Assembly: GCA_036752905.1 (NCBI GenBank)
Contig: DAIORT010000002.1
Span: 1-64,000 of the forward strand
Direction: 5' to 3'
Origin: UBA4877 sp002399345
GTDB lineage: Bacteria > Bacillota > Thermoanaerobacteria > Thermoanaerobacterales > UBA4877
DNA length: 64,000 nucleotides
The translations under genes and the position numbers were made by a program. Numbering within the stretch: position 1 is the stretch's first letter; the number at the start of each line of letters is the position of its first letter. This document shows, one piece after another, positions 42,160 to 51,851 of the stretch. Under the pieces are notes generated by a model, which saw nothing but the letters and a program-made list of their open reading frames with translations, did not search any database and had not been told where the DNA came from.

Positions 42160-43104
42160 ATGATTGATTTTTTAGCTGCTCTATTGCTTGATTTTTTAAT
42201 AGGAGATCCTTACATATTACCTCATCCGGTTAAGTTTATGGGAAGGATTATATCATTTGAGGAAAAGACGGCCCGCAGATTTTCGCGGGGCAGTGGTTCA
42301 CTAGGTTCACTCAGGACATGGGGGGCATGCATGGTATTGATAAACATTATAGCCTCCTTTCTTGTTCCTTATTATATATTGAAGTTATTAAAGGGGTATG
42401 GTCTTATCTACCATATTATTAACACATATTTTTTATATACATGTATTGCAGCTGGATGCCTGCAGCGTGAATCCATGAAGGTATATAAAGCTTTTACTAA
42501 AGGAATAGATAATACAAGGCATGCGCTTTCTTTTATAGTAGGCAGGGAAACGACACACCTCGATGAAAAAGAGATAATAAGGGCTACGGTGGAGACCGTG
42601 GCGGAGAATACGTCGGACGGGGTTATAGCACCTATGATGTATGCAATGATAGGGGGTGCTTCCCTGGCTTTTGTGTACAAAATGGTAAATACCATGGATT
42701 CAATGCTGGGATATTTAAATGAGAAATATAAAGATATTGGTTTTTATCCCGCTAAGACTGATGATTTATTAAACTTCCTTCCGGCCCGTATTACGGGAGT
42801 ACTCATGTGCATCTCTTCTGTTTTTAAATTTAACGTTTCGCAAGGTTTCAAGATTATGATCAGGGACAGAAGGAATCATAAAAGCCCCAATTGTGCCTAT
42901 CCGGAGGGCGCAGTCGCAGGCTTGCTGGGAGTGCAGCTTGGAGGAGATAACACATATTTTGGCGAGGTTGTTAAAAAACCAAAGATTGGTGACAGTATTA
43001 GGGAATTAGAGAAAAATGATATTAAAAGATCAGCTGATATAATGTACAGGACAGAGATAATATTTGCTGCCATTTATTTTATATTATTGTGGGTGATATC
43101 ATGA
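42160..43104 (+). CDS. cbiB: Adenosylcobinamide-phosphate synthase CbiB
   Basis: 314 aa from ATG 42160 (TGGAGG six bases upstream). N-terminal DFLIGDPYILPHPVKFMG (residues 10-28), VETVAENTSDGVIAPM near 145, and YPEGAVAGLLGVQLGG near 250 are CbiB/CobD-family signatures; several membrane helices. It couples adenosylcobyric acid to aminopropanol phosphate in cobalamin nucleotide-loop assembly. Overlaps the next gene, threonine-phosphate decarboxylase, which makes that substrate. Confidence 0.93.
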   Translation: MIDFLAALLLDFLIGDPYILPHPVKFMGRIISFEEKTARRFSRGSGSLGSLRTWGACMVLINIIASFLVPYYILKLLKGYGLIYHIINTYFLYTCIAAGCLQRESMKVYKAFTKGIDNTRHALSFIVGRETTHLDEKEIIRATVETVAENTSDGVIAPMMYAMIGGASLAFVYKMVNTMDSMLGYLNEKYKDIGFYPAKTDDLLNFLPARITGVLMCISSVFKFNVSQGFKIMIRDRRNHKSPNCAYPEGAVAGLLGVQLGGDNTYFGEVVKKPKIGDSIRELEKNDIKRSADIMYRTEIIFAAIYFILLWVIS

Positions 43105-44141
43105 TACACGGTGGAGATACAGTATCGTATATAAAAGAATATGATGGTGACATAATCGATTACAGCAGTAATATAAACCCGCTGGGCCCTCCGGAAGGGC
43201 TTAAAGATGAGATGGATAGGGCGTATACGGAACTGCGTGCTTATCCTGATATACATTACAGGGAACTGAGGCGTAATGTGGCTCGTTATCTTGGGTGTGA
43301 TGCACGGGATGTCATAGTAGGGAACGGCGCTCTTGACATTATAAGTAATGTTTCTTTATTGTTTAATAGGACAGTTACGTTTACACCGTGTTTTTCAGAA
43401 TATATAAAGCGGCCGGCCGTATACGGAAAGCAGGTTTTGAAGCTTGGGCTGGATAATAATTTTCGCATAGATCTTAAGCTATTATCAGATAAACTTTGCA
43501 GCGGCGACCTGTTAATATTGGGAAATCCTAATAATCCGACCGGGCTGCGTATACCGGGAAAAACACTGATAGGTATTTATGAGATTGTAAAGCAGAAACA
43601 TGCTTTTTTGTTGTTGGATGAGGCATTCTTTGAATTTTGTCCATCTGATTATGACAGCATAGAGTTACTGCGTGGTGCCGATAACGTATGCATAATAAGA
43701 GCGGCTACTAAGTTTTTTGCACTGCCGGGGATAAGGCTGGGATATGGTTGTACATCTGATGTGTTTGCCCAAAGCTACAGGAATATTGAAAGCCCATGGA
43801 GTGTAAATGCATATGCGAATGCAGCCGGAAGGTATATATTTAAGGATAAAGACTATATAAATCGTACCAAGAGGTATATAAAAGATGAAAGGGAATACCT
43901 AATAAACGAGCTGGGCAGGATAGGTTGGATGAGGGTATACAAGAGTGAGGCAAATTTTATACTTCTGAAACTGCTTAAATATGATGAGGATATCGTATTT
44001 GACAGGCTTATACATAATGGAATCATGATAAGGAAGGCCTCGAGCTTTGAAGGTTTAGACAAAACCTACATACGGATTGCCGTGAAAGGGCATGAAAGCA
44101 ATGAAAAGCTTATAGGACTGATGAAGGAATTGGAACAATAA
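43101..44141 (+). CDS. cobD: Threonine-phosphate decarboxylase CobD (PLP)
   Basis: 346 aa from ATG 43101, overlapping cbiB at ATGA. Class I/II aminotransferase fold with SSNINPLGPP near residue 20, YPDIHYRELRR near 48, ILGNPNNPTG near 145, DEAFFEF near 175 and the PLP Lys in AATKFFALPGIRLGYG near 205. It decarboxylates threonine phosphate to aminopropanol phosphate. Histidinol-phosphate aminotransferase is the close alternative, excluded by the cbiB neighbour. Confidence 0.9.
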   Translation: MIHGGDTVSYIKEYDGDIIDYSSNINPLGPPEGLKDEMDRAYTELRAYPDIHYRELRRNVARYLGCDARDVIVGNGALDIISNVSLLFNRTVTFTPCFSEYIKRPAVYGKQVLKLGLDNNFRIDLKLLSDKLCSGDLLILGNPNNPTGLRIPGKTLIGIYEIVKQKHAFLLLDEAFFEFCPSDYDSIELLRGADNVCIIRAATKFFALPGIRLGYGCTSDVFAQSYRNIESPWSVNAYANAAGRYIFKDKDYINRTKRYIKDEREYLINELGRIGWMRVYKSEANFILLKLLKYDEDIVFDRLIHNGIMIRKASSFEGLDKTYIRIAVKGHESNEKLIGLMKELEQ

Positions 44142-44147
44142 GCATAT

Positions 44148-44186
44148 AAAAAGTCGCAATTCACATGTTGTGGATTGCGACTTTTT
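44148..44186 (+). terminator. Rho-independent terminator after cobD
   Basis: Thirteen-base-pair stem AAAAAGTCGCAAT / ATTGCGACTTTTT with a smaller inner CAC/GTG pairing, ending in a T run. Could act in both directions. Confidence 0.88.
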
Positions 44187-44253
44187 GGGAATATCTTAAC
44201 CTTTATTTACCCCTTGCTTAACAATTAGTTTGAAGATACAGTCTATAATATAG

Positions 44254-45336
44254 GTGGTAAGAGAAATGGAAGGTAAAGAAAATGATGAAGCTAAAGCGGA
44301 TTCCATAGACAATATTGCTCTCTTCAATGAGGGCGACAGGTATGGCTTGGCCGGCGGGAAATTCATCGTACGGTATGACGGCAAAGATACCGTGGTGCCG
44401 CTCACTCCCGATACCGACGATGAAAATGTATATTTTGCCGATAAGGCCGTCTACGTATCAGACGGGGTGACGGGGGTGGCGTACGGCGACGCCGCAGAGC
44501 CGGAATCGCCGGTCATGGTGCTCATGGGCCGCGATAAGGGCAAGACGTGGGACAGTTTCAAGGTTCCGGATACAAAGGCCGGAGACTATGAACAGAAGTA
44601 TATGGGATTCACGACCAGGGATAACGGATGGCTGCTTTTGGCAGGAGGGACATCCACGGGCCATCAGCAAAACAGGATCTTTCAGACGGCGGACGGGGCG
44701 GAAAGACCTGTGATGAGATAGGCAATACCGCCGGGACCTACGAGCGCGTGGTGACGGGGTCGGGCTTTGCCGGTAAGGACGTCGGATTCGTATCATTCAG
44801 ATATGATAATGACGCCGACCCCGCGGTATACCGCACGGAGGACAGAGGCAAATCGTGGTGACCTGCTGGATGTGACGGTGTTTTATGAGACTTCAGACTA
44901 CGGTAAGACGTGGACCTTCAATGAGAAATACAGCCTGGCCCGCATATGGGCGGATGCAGGAGTTTACTCCTTCTCCATTACCAACTACTGGTGCATCTGG
45001 GCTAAGCCGGACGGATCGACCGGCATTTTGGCTGGGGATCAGTAAATAGGCAGTATATCCGTTCGGGATTATGACGCTTCTAAGCCTATAACACAATTTG
45101 AAGGAAGCAATGTGAGCTCGTTTATCACCAAGGAGCTTGCGGGCTGCAAGTATCCGGCGACGGATTTCGTGATACGCCATACCGCCGCCGATGGTTCCTA
45201 TGAGTATGAGCATCACATCTACCTCATACCCGAGGGCAGCAATTATGCCTATGACCTGTGCTTAGATACCGCATGGGGAAATGAAAGGGAGTACGCGGTC
45301 GCCAAGAGCTTTGAGATGAATAAGGAATGCTTGTAG
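44254..45336 (+). pseudogene. Broken gene for an Asp-box (BNR-repeat) protein
   Basis: Reading-frame pieces join into one protein only with two frameshifts (near 44700 and 44855) and one in-frame TAA (45043-45045). Asp-box motifs recur across the breaks: a T-A-D-G-G-x-T type, then TEDRGKSW and TSDYGKTW about 60-80 residues apart, each introducing a beta-propeller blade. A C-terminal immunoglobulin-like tail (to 45336) remains in frame after the stop. The piece is noticeably more GC-rich than its neighbours and lacks a signal peptide at the current start, so the 5' end may be missing too. Likely a decayed, possibly acquired, secreted protein gene. Confidence 0.72.
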
Positions 45337-45400
45337 GCTTAAAAACAAATGTAGTCATTTAGCCGGATAAAAATTGAGAGAAAAAAGGATATAATTTACG

Positions 45401-45430
45401 AATCCGGCAATGCCTTGTCGGATTTTTGCT
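45401..45430 (+). terminator. Rho-independent terminator downstream of the pseudogene
   Basis: Arms AATCCGGCAA / TTGTCGGATT around TGCC with one G-T pair, then TTTTGC. Confidence 0.75.
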
Positions 45431-45644
45431 ATTAATGAGATAAGAAAGAATGTATATTCTATAATTGTTTAAAATTTGACGAAGTTTTTAGATGTGTAAT
45501 CACAGATTTTTAATTCAACTTTCATTTGTGCAATTTTATTTTAAGTAGGTAAACGTTTGGAAGTGTGATTATTTGCTATATTAAAACTTTATTTAGGAAA
45601 ACGATTACCTTCCGGGAAATCATGTAAGACAAGCTTTTATCATG

Positions 45645-45673
45645 TTGACTTTGTTCAGATAGAGCGTACAATA
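45645..45673 (+). promoter_or_regulatory. Candidate promoter of the ech-hyp operon
   Basis: -35 TTGACT at 45645-45650, a 17-base spacer, and -10 ACAATA at 45668-45673. It is 72 bases upstream of the echA start. Confidence 0.5.
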
Positions 45674-45744
45674 ATAGTAGACTGAAGGATACGATGATTA
45701 TATATAATTAACTGCAAGTTTTTATTCAATTGGGGGCTGGCTAT

Positions 45745-47658
45745 ATGCAATTTGAATTGTTTATTGCTATTTTTTTGCCAATCATAATAGGCATCATAGT
45801 ATACATGATAAAAAGTGAAAAACTACGTAACATTTTAGTGATTGCATGCACTGCTCTTGTTATGTTATCCTCAGTGCTGATTGTGCATCATGGGAATTTT
45901 TCATTAGAAATGGGACAGCTTGGATCACTTCCATGGAATAGCATAATTGAGGTGCTGGACCTTGCATTAGGACTTTTTATACTCTATATATCTATCTCAT
46001 TAAAAAATAAAAATTTAATATTGTTATCTGCTTTGCAGGTTCTTCCCATGTTTATTTTTGAGAATTTTACCGGGGCGAACCTTGAAATTAATAAAGTAAT
46101 TTATGCAGATCACCTTTCGATAATTATGAATATCATTATTTCATTTGTCGGGACGCTAATTTGGATATTTGCTATCGGCTACATGAAAGACGATGAGGAA
46201 CATAAGAAAGTATATCCCTCGAGACAGAACAGGTTTTTTGCAATAATTCTTGTTTTTATCGGTGCGATGAATGCCCTTGTGTTCTCCAACAGCCTTATTT
46301 GGGTGTATTTCTTCTGGGAAATTACGACATTAAGCTCTTATCTCCTTATAGGGCATGACGGGACGGAAGAGGCACAAGAATCGGCCGTGAGGGCTTTGCT
46401 GCTTAACAGTATCGGCGGTGTTGCGTTTGTGGCTGCAATAATAATTGCCTATTATCAGATTGGAACGGTGGATATCCAGAAGATTATAAGCTCTAAGTCA
46501 TCCGGACTGGCCATGGTGGCTATAGGTCTTTTGTGCCTTGCAGCTTTTACAAAATCCGCCCAGATACCGTTTCACAAATGGCTGCTTGGTGCCATGGTTG
46601 CGCCTACGCCTGTATCGGCTTTGCTGCACTCAAGCACGATGGTAAAGGCTGGAGTTTATTTTATCATACGGTTGGCTCCAACCTTCTATGGTACGCGTAT
46701 GGCATTTGTAATTTCACTGTATGGAGGTTTTACCTTCGTAGCGGCCTCACTAATGGCTATAGGCCAATCTAACGGTAAGAAGATTTTAGCGTATTCAACC
46801 ATCTCCAACCTGGGGCTTATAATTTCAGCGGCTTGTATTGATAATACCACGGCCGTTGCCGCTGCCATAATGCTGATGATTTTTCACGCTGTGTCCAAGG
46901 CGCTATTGTTTCTTTGCGTCGGTACGATTGAGCATGGCATAGGCAGCAGGGATATAGAGGACATGAGAGGGCTTATAAACAGGATGCCGTTTACGGCTAC
47001 AATAACGGTCATTGGTCTTGTAACCATGCTTTTGCCGCCTTTTGGCGTGCTGCTGAGTAAATGGTTGGTTATAGAAACAGCGGCGAAAAATCCTATACTT
47101 GTGTTTATGATTGCCATAGGAAGTGCATTGACGGTAGTCTATTATACAAGATGGCTGGGATTGCTGCTTTCGCGGTCCTCGGATAATGAAACTATAAAGT
47201 ATGAAAAGATTTCGGGATATATAAGATTGCCGCTCACGATACTGTCTGTGACCGCCATAACAATAAGTACTTTTATCACATTCATACTGAACAGACTTAT
47301 TGTGCCGGCTGTGACTCAGTATTATAATTGGCTGGGTCTTGTAGGCATGGAGGGTACTATAGAAGAAACATACGGTTCTTTTTCACTGTGGCCGGTGTTT
47401 TTGGCACTGGGGATTGCTTTTGCCGGATGCTATATTTCTTTAAAGAGCCAGTCAGGTTTTGCACATCCATATATGCCTGGTGAGACATCTAAGAGTTATA
47501 AGGTTATAAAAATAAACGGTAAAGAGGATGCTTTGCCCGACCTCAAAGTAAGAAACTACTATTTCGGCGGCCTGCTCTCGGAAGAAAGGCTTACACCATG
47601 GCTTAAGCTTATTGCCACAGCGTTGATTATATGTGCGTTTGGAGTGATTTTACTATGA
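45745..47658 (+). CDS. echA: Ech hydrogenase subunit A (NuoL/MrpA-like ion-pumping subunit)
   Basis: 637 aa from ATG 45745 with GGGGG eight bases upstream; an in-frame TTG at 45730 is less likely. About 16 membrane helices with NuoL/Mrp antiporter signatures: FWEITTLSSYLLIG near residue 195 (Glu), FTKSAQIPFHKWLLGAMVAPTPVSALLHSSTMVKAG near 270-305 (Lys and His of the proton channel). It pumps ions when the hydrogenase oxidises ferredoxin. First gene of a six-subunit set in the order found in methanogen and Clostridia Ech. Confidence 0.93.
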   Translation: MQFELFIAIFLPIIIGIIVYMIKSEKLRNILVIACTALVMLSSVLIVHHGNFSLEMGQLGSLPWNSIIEVLDLALGLFILYISISLKNKNLILLSALQVLPMFIFENFTGANLEINKVIYADHLSIIMNIIISFVGTLIWIFAIGYMKDDEEHKKVYPSRQNRFFAIILVFIGAMNALVFSNSLIWVYFFWEITTLSSYLLIGHDGTEEAQESAVRALLLNSIGGVAFVAAIIIAYYQIGTVDIQKIISSKSSGLAMVAIGLLCLAAFTKSAQIPFHKWLLGAMVAPTPVSALLHSSTMVKAGVYFIIRLAPTFYGTRMAFVISLYGGFTFVAASLMAIGQSNGKKILAYSTISNLGLIISAACIDNTTAVAAAIMLMIFHAVSKALLFLCVGTIEHGIGSRDIEDMRGLINRMPFTATITVIGLVTMLLPPFGVLLSKWLVIETAAKNPILVFMIAIGSALTVVYYTRWLGLLLSRSSDNETIKYEKISGYIRLPLTILSVTAITISTFITFILNRLIVPAVTQYYNWLGLVGMEGTIEETYGSFSLWPVFLALGIAFAGCYISLKSQSGFAHPYMPGETSKSYKVIKINGKEDALPDLKVRNYYFGGLLSEERLTPWLKLIATALIICAFGVILL

Positions 47659-48500
47659 TTTTAAAAGTATTGTTTGCACTTATTTGTATGCCTTTAATAG
47701 GGGGGCTTATAGTCGGAGCTGACAGGAAGTTGACTGCGCGGATGCAGGGACGTTTCGGACCGCCTCTTCTTCAGCCGTTTTATGATGTAGTAAAACTGTG
47801 TCTTAAGCAAAGAGTGTCTGTAAATGAGTTCCAGGTATTAAGCGTTTTTATATATTTTGCTTCCTCAGCCTTAAGTGTGCTGCTTCTGTTATTAAGAAGT
47901 GATCTTCTGATGATAATATTTGTTATGTCCATAGGTGCCGCATTCCTTGTGGTAGGTGCTATGTCCGTAAGATCTCCTTACAGCCAGGTGGGGGCCCAGA
48001 GGGAACTTATGCAGATGTTGTCATATGAACCTTTGCTTATATTGGTGACCGTCGGCATGTATCTTGTAACCGGCAGCTTCAAGGTAAGCAAGATAATGAT
48101 GAGAAGTACGCCGATGATTGCGGAATTGCCTCTTTTATTTTTTGTTATGATAATTATTCTTGGTATAAAGATGAGGAAGTCGCCCTTTGACATATCTGCA
48201 TCGGAGCATGCTCACCAGGAGATAGTGAAGGGAGTGCTCACAGACTATTCAGGCCCGTATCTTGCAATGACGGAGGTCGCTCACTGGTATGACCTTACAT
48301 TGCTTTTGAGTATTGCAGCATTATTTTTCTATCCGTACTGGATATGGGGAATTATTTCAGCATTGGCGCTTGTTGTGGTTGAGATACTTATTGATAATGT
48401 GTCGGCCAGGCTCACTGTGAAGTGGATGCTTTCATATTCATACATCGTAGGTATTACGCTGGCTGCCGTTAATATAGGCGTGTTGTATTTTGTGAGATGA
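47655..48500 (+). CDS. echB: Ech hydrogenase subunit B (NuoH-like)
   Basis: 281 aa from ATG 47655, overlapping echA at ATGA. Eight-helix protein with the NuoH/HycD signature DRKLTARMQGRFGPPLLQPFYD near residue 27 and KMRKSPFDISASEHAHQEIV near 180, the acidic loop near the quinone-like/iron-sulphur interface. Membrane anchor linking catalytic core to echA. Confidence 0.93.
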   Translation: MILKVLFALICMPLIGGLIVGADRKLTARMQGRFGPPLLQPFYDVVKLCLKQRVSVNEFQVLSVFIYFASSALSVLLLLLRSDLLMIIFVMSIGAAFLVVGAMSVRSPYSQVGAQRELMQMLSYEPLLILVTVGMYLVTGSFKVSKIMMRSTPMIAELPLLFFVMIIILGIKMRKSPFDISASEHAHQEIVKGVLTDYSGPYLAMTEVAHWYDLTLLLSIAALFFYPYWIWGIISALALVVVEILIDNVSARLTVKWMLSYSYIVGITLAAVNIGVLYFVR

Positions 48501-48589
48501 AATGTTTGCAATCCTGATCGTTGGATAAATATACTTAAAAAATTGAGTCGTAGTATATAATATAAAGGGGTATAGATTGGGGTGATATC

Positions 48590-49021
48590 ATGAGCTTTTT
48601 GAATAAAGCGAGTAAGCTTTCTCCATGGCTGGTGCATTATGATTGTGGAAGCTGTAATGGATGCGACATAGAGCTTTTAAGCTGTCTTACACCTCTATAT
48701 GATGTGGAGAGGTTTGGCGTTGTGAATGTAGGTGACCCCAAGCAGGCTGATATATTGGCTGTAACGGGATCAGTCAATCAGCAGAATAAAAGTGTTCTCA
48801 AGAATATTTATGATCAAATGTCTGATCCCAAGGTGGTTGTAGCTATAGGTGTGTGCGCATGTACGGGGGGTATATTCAGAGATTGCTACAATGTGGTTGG
48901 GGGCATAGATAAAGTGATTCCCGTGGATGTCTATATTCCCGGGTGTCCGGCCAGGCCGGAACAGATAATAGACGGTATACAGTTGGCTATAAAAAAACTC
49001 TCCGAAAAAACGAAAGTATGA
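48590..49021 (+). CDS. echC: Ech hydrogenase small subunit C (NuoB-like, [4Fe-4S])
   Basis: 143 aa. Cysteine pattern CGSCNGC near residues 19-25, CAC near 86-88 (VGVCACTGG) and PGCPARPEQII near 118-128 binds the proximal [4Fe-4S] cluster. It accepts electrons from EchF and passes them to the [NiFe] site in EchE. RBS GGGGTGA; 90-base gap to echB without a terminator. Confidence 0.94.
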   Translation: MSFLNKASKLSPWLVHYDCGSCNGCDIELLSCLTPLYDVERFGVVNVGDPKQADILAVTGSVNQQNKSVLKNIYDQMSDPKVVVAIGVCACTGGIFRDCYNVVGGIDKVIPVDVYIPGCPARPEQIIDGIQLAIKKLSEKTKV

Positions 49022-49034
49022 GAGGAGTATAGCG

Positions 49035-49409
49035 ATGTTAAAAGCGAGAGAGGTAACATTGGATAATCTTTTGGATGAGGTGAAGAAATATCACATTGCA
49101 GGATATAGATTGGTAACGACTACCTGCGTTGATCTTGGGGATAAATTCGATATACTGTATCATTTTGATAAAGACTACAAGCTTGAGAATCTAAGGCTTA
49201 CTGTTGATAAGGGTACCAAGCTCAAGAGTATTTCATCTATATATTTTAGTTCAATACTGCCGGAAAACGAGATGCAAGATATGTTCGGCATAAAGTTTGA
49301 CGGCCTGGTGGTGGACTACGGCGGAAAGCTGCTTTTGGGAGAAGATTCCCCCCTGTCGCCAATGGCACATATACAGATCGTCAAAAAGGAGGATACCGGC
49401 AATGTCTGA
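49035..49409 (+). CDS. echD: Ech hydrogenase subunit D (NuoC-like)
   Basis: 124 aa. 30-kDa NuoC-like domain, with HFDKDYKLENLRLTV near residue 47 and the closing segment DMFGIKFDG near 87-95 that marks this family. Structural subunit of the peripheral arm. Its stop overlaps the echE start, indicating coupling. Confidence 0.88.
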   Translation: MLKAREVTLDNLLDEVKKYHIAGYRLVTTTCVDLGDKFDILYHFDKDYKLENLRLTVDKGTKLKSISSIYFSSILPENEMQDMFGIKFDGLVVDYGGKLLLGEDSPLSPMAHIQIVKKEDTGNV

Positions 49410-50484
49410 TAAAAAAAGTTTTATACCCTTTGGACCCCAGCATCCGGTGCTGCCTGAGCCTATCCAGCTAAGGCTGGTGGTAGAGGATGAAAAGGTTGTG
49501 GAGGCACTGCCTACTCTAGGTTATGTTCACAGAGGCCTGGAAAAATTAGCTGAAGTGAAGACTGTAGACCAGATGGTATACGTTGTGGAGAGGATATGCG
49601 GCATATGCAGTTGTATGCAGGCCATGACATACTGCCAGGGTATAGAGGAATTGATGGATGTAGAGATACCTGAAAGGGCTAAATATCTGCGGACAATATG
49701 GGCAGAGCTTCATAGAATGCACAGTCTTTTGCTTTGGATGGGGCTTCTTGCGGATGCATTCGGATATGATAGCCTGTTCATGCAGATCTGGCGTATAAGA
49801 GAGAGAATAATGGATATACTGGACAAAACAGCGGGGAACAGGGTTATAATATCTGTAAATATCATAGGTGGAGTAAAGCGGGACATAGACGGTGAGATGG
49901 AAAAATGGGTGCTGGATTCTTTAGATGATATAGAGAAAAACTTCAAAGAGGTCTTTGATGTTATGAAGGATGATTACAGCATAAAGAAAAGAACCGTCGG
50001 TATCGGCGTCATATCCAAAGATGATGCCTATGAGATGGGTCTGGTCGGACCTATGCTGAGGGGTAGCGGATATCCTTGCGATATGAGGATGACGGGCTAT
50101 GCGGCATATGGAGACTTGGATGTTCATCCGATAATCGAGAAAGACGGAGATTGTTATGCCAGGATGATGGTAAGAATGAGAGAGGTTTTTCAATCAATAA
50201 ATCTTATCCGCCAGGCCTTTGCCAAAATGCCGAAAGGTGATCTGACGGTAAAGGTACGGGGAAACCCGGATGGTGAGATAATATCCCGTGTAGAACAGTC
50301 CAGGGGCGAGGTGCTATATTATATCAAAGCCAACGGTGGTAAACATCTTGATAGGCTGAGGGTTAGGACACCCACCTTTTCAAATATATCATCGCTTATG
50401 AAGATTCTTCCGGGTGCATCCTTAGCTGATGTTCCCGTGTTGATATTGACCATAGATCCTTGCGTTAGCTGCATTGAAAGGTAG
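49402..50484 (+). CDS. echE: Ech hydrogenase large [NiFe] subunit E (NuoD-like)
   Basis: 360 aa from ATG 49402 (AAAAGGAGG upstream); the longer open frame upstream reads through echD out of frame and is rejected. N-terminal ligand motif RICGICSCMQ near residue 66 and C-terminal DPCVSC near 352, four Cys for Ni-Fe(CN)2CO; no Sec. The protein ends only three residues after the last Cys, so no C-terminal propeptide is visible, matching the Ech type. H2 evolution from ferredoxin. Confidence 0.95.
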   Translation: MSDKKSFIPFGPQHPVLPEPIQLRLVVEDEKVVEALPTLGYVHRGLEKLAEVKTVDQMVYVVERICGICSCMQAMTYCQGIEELMDVEIPERAKYLRTIWAELHRMHSLLLWMGLLADAFGYDSLFMQIWRIRERIMDILDKTAGNRVIISVNIIGGVKRDIDGEMEKWVLDSLDDIEKNFKEVFDVMKDDYSIKKRTVGIGVISKDDAYEMGLVGPMLRGSGYPCDMRMTGYAAYGDLDVHPIIEKDGDCYARMMVRMREVFQSINLIRQAFAKMPKGDLTVKVRGNPDGEIISRVEQSRGEVLYYIKANGGKHLDRLRVRTPTFSNISSLMKILPGASLADVPVLILTIDPCVSCIER

Positions 50485-50491
50485 TGATTAA

Positions 50492-50863
50492 ATGTTTAGG
50501 ATGGGAAAGCGGCTTTTTGAAAATGTCATCAGTGGTCCAGTTACCCGGCTTAAACCGCGTGAGCCCTTTGAAGGAGAGCGTGGGCATATAGAGATAGATA
50601 TTTCTAAGTGCGTGTTTTGTATGAGGTGTGCCCGGGAATGTCCCTGCGGCTGTCTTAAAGTAAACAGAGTGGACGGCACATGGGATATAGACCAGTTTAA
50701 ATGTATCGCATGCGGGACATGTGCCAGCGTATGTGCGCGGCACGCAGTGCATATGTGCTGCAGCTACAGAAAGCCGGCGGAGCACAAGAAGGTAAACATG
50801 TATAAAGGAAATCCGCCTGGAAAACGTAAGAAAGCAGCGGGTTCTGCGGGGGAAAAGGCATAG
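50492..50863 (+). CDS. echF: Ech hydrogenase ferredoxin-like subunit F
   Basis: 123 aa. Two ferredoxin motifs, CVFCMRCARECP near residues 33-44 and CIACGTCASVCA near 71-82, for two [4Fe-4S] clusters. It is the entry point for electrons from soluble ferredoxin. Basic C-terminal tail of about 30 residues. The TAG stop shares a base with the hypA GTG start. Confidence 0.92.
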   Translation: MFRMGKRLFENVISGPVTRLKPREPFEGERGHIEIDISKCVFCMRCARECPCGCLKVNRVDGTWDIDQFKCIACGTCASVCARHAVHMCCSYRKPAEHKKVNMYKGNPPGKRKKAAGSAGEKA

Positions 50864-51225
50864 TGCACGAACTCTCGGTAACCCAGTCACTCCTCGATAT
50901 GTCTGTAAAAGAGGCTGAAAAGGCAGGAGCTGCTGGTATAGATGAGATAAAAATCGTCATAGGCGACCTCACGGGTATATCCGAGGAGTGTGTTCAGTTT
51001 TATTTTGATATTATAAGCAAGGACACTATAGCTGAAGACGCCGCATTGTCCTTTAAAAGGATACCGGCTGCCTTCCGTTGCAAAAAATGCGGGCATGTAT
51101 TTGACAGAAAGAAGCTTATGTTTAACTGCCCTGTGTGCGGTAGCCCGGGTGTGTTGATAGGCAGGGGCAAGGAACTTTATATAGAAGGTATAGAGGTGAG
51201 ATACGATGGAGATAAAACTGGTTAA
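50863..51225 (+). CDS. hypA: [NiFe] hydrogenase nickel-delivery protein HypA
   Basis: 120 aa, GTG start (Met-His-Glu motif MHELSVTQSLL, Ni-binding His2). Zinc finger CKKCG near 74 and CPVCG near 91. It delivers nickel to the large subunit with HypB. Overlaps hypB by 20 bases. First of six maturation genes downstream of echF. Confidence 0.95.
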   Translation: MHELSVTQSLLDMSVKEAEKAGAAGIDEIKIVIGDLTGISEECVQFYFDIISKDTIAEDAALSFKRIPAAFRCKKCGHVFDRKKLMFNCPVCGSPGVLIGRGKELYIEGIEVRYDGDKTG

Positions 51226-51847
51226 AAATATATTAGATGCCAACGATCGTTTGGCTGAGGACAACAGAAAGGTTTTCGACGCTGCCGGGTCGACAGTTAT
51301 AAATATGATAGGTTCACCGGGAAGCGGGAAGACTTCACTCATTATGAGAACTATTGAAAATCTAAAAGACGATTGCCATATCCAGGTCATCGAGGGAGAT
51401 ATAGCATCCTCCATAGATGCACAGGCGATTGCGGAAAAAGGTGTGGATGCCCTACAGATAAACACGGAGGGCGAGTGCCATCTGGATGCCAATATGATAA
51501 GGCAGGCTGTGAAAGATTTTAAGCTTAAGCCCGGCTTGTTGTTTATAGAAAATGTAGGGAATCTGGTGTGCCCTGCAGAGTTTGAGATAGGTGAGAATCA
51601 TAAGGTAACAGTAATCAGCGTGCCGGAGGGTCACGACAAACCGTATAAGTACCCGCTCATATTTTCTAAGTCGGCGGCTGTCGTCCTTACAAAATCGGAT
51701 CTCATGCCTTATATTGATTTTGACATGGATAAGTTTAGGTCCGGAATAATGTCCTTAAACTCAGACTGTAAGATTTTTGCTGTAAGCTCGAAGACAGGTG
51801 AGGGTCTGGATGGTTGGATAGACTGGCTTAAAGGAATTAGGGGGTAA
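51206..51847 (+). CDS. hypB: Hydrogenase nickel incorporation GTPase HypB
   Basis: 213 aa. Walker A GSPGSGKT near residue 38, IEGDIASSIDAQ near 60-71, INTEGECHLDANM near 86 with metal-site Cys/His, IENVGNLVCPAEFEIGE near 113. GTP-driven nickel insertion. No N-terminal histidine-rich nickel storage stretch, unlike many HypB proteins. Confidence 0.95.
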   Translation: MEIKLVKNILDANDRLAEDNRKVFDAAGSTVINMIGSPGSGKTSLIMRTIENLKDDCHIQVIEGDIASSIDAQAIAEKGVDALQINTEGECHLDANMIRQAVKDFKLKPGLLFIENVGNLVCPAEFEIGENHKVTVISVPEGHDKPYKYPLIFSKSAAVVLTKSDLMPYIDFDMDKFRSGIMSLNSDCKIFAVSSKTGEGLDGWIDWLKGIRG

Positions 51848-51851
51848 TAAT

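Larger units (their letters stand above)
45337..45744 (+). other. Intergenic region upstream of the ech-hyp operon
   Basis: Holds a terminator (45401-45430) after the pseudogene, AT-rich spacer, and the candidate promoter at 45645-45673. No plausible gene. Confidence 0.6.

Noticed and set aside
44628..44861. TGA at 44859-44861 as another Sec codon
   Set aside because: Downstream homology (TSDYGKTW) is in another frame and no SECIS-like hairpin or selenoprotein family fits; a frameshift explains it.
49297..49401. N-terminal extension of EchE into echD
   Set aside because: It reads echD in a wrong frame; ATG 49402 has AAAAGGAGG upstream and gives a normal EchE N-terminus.
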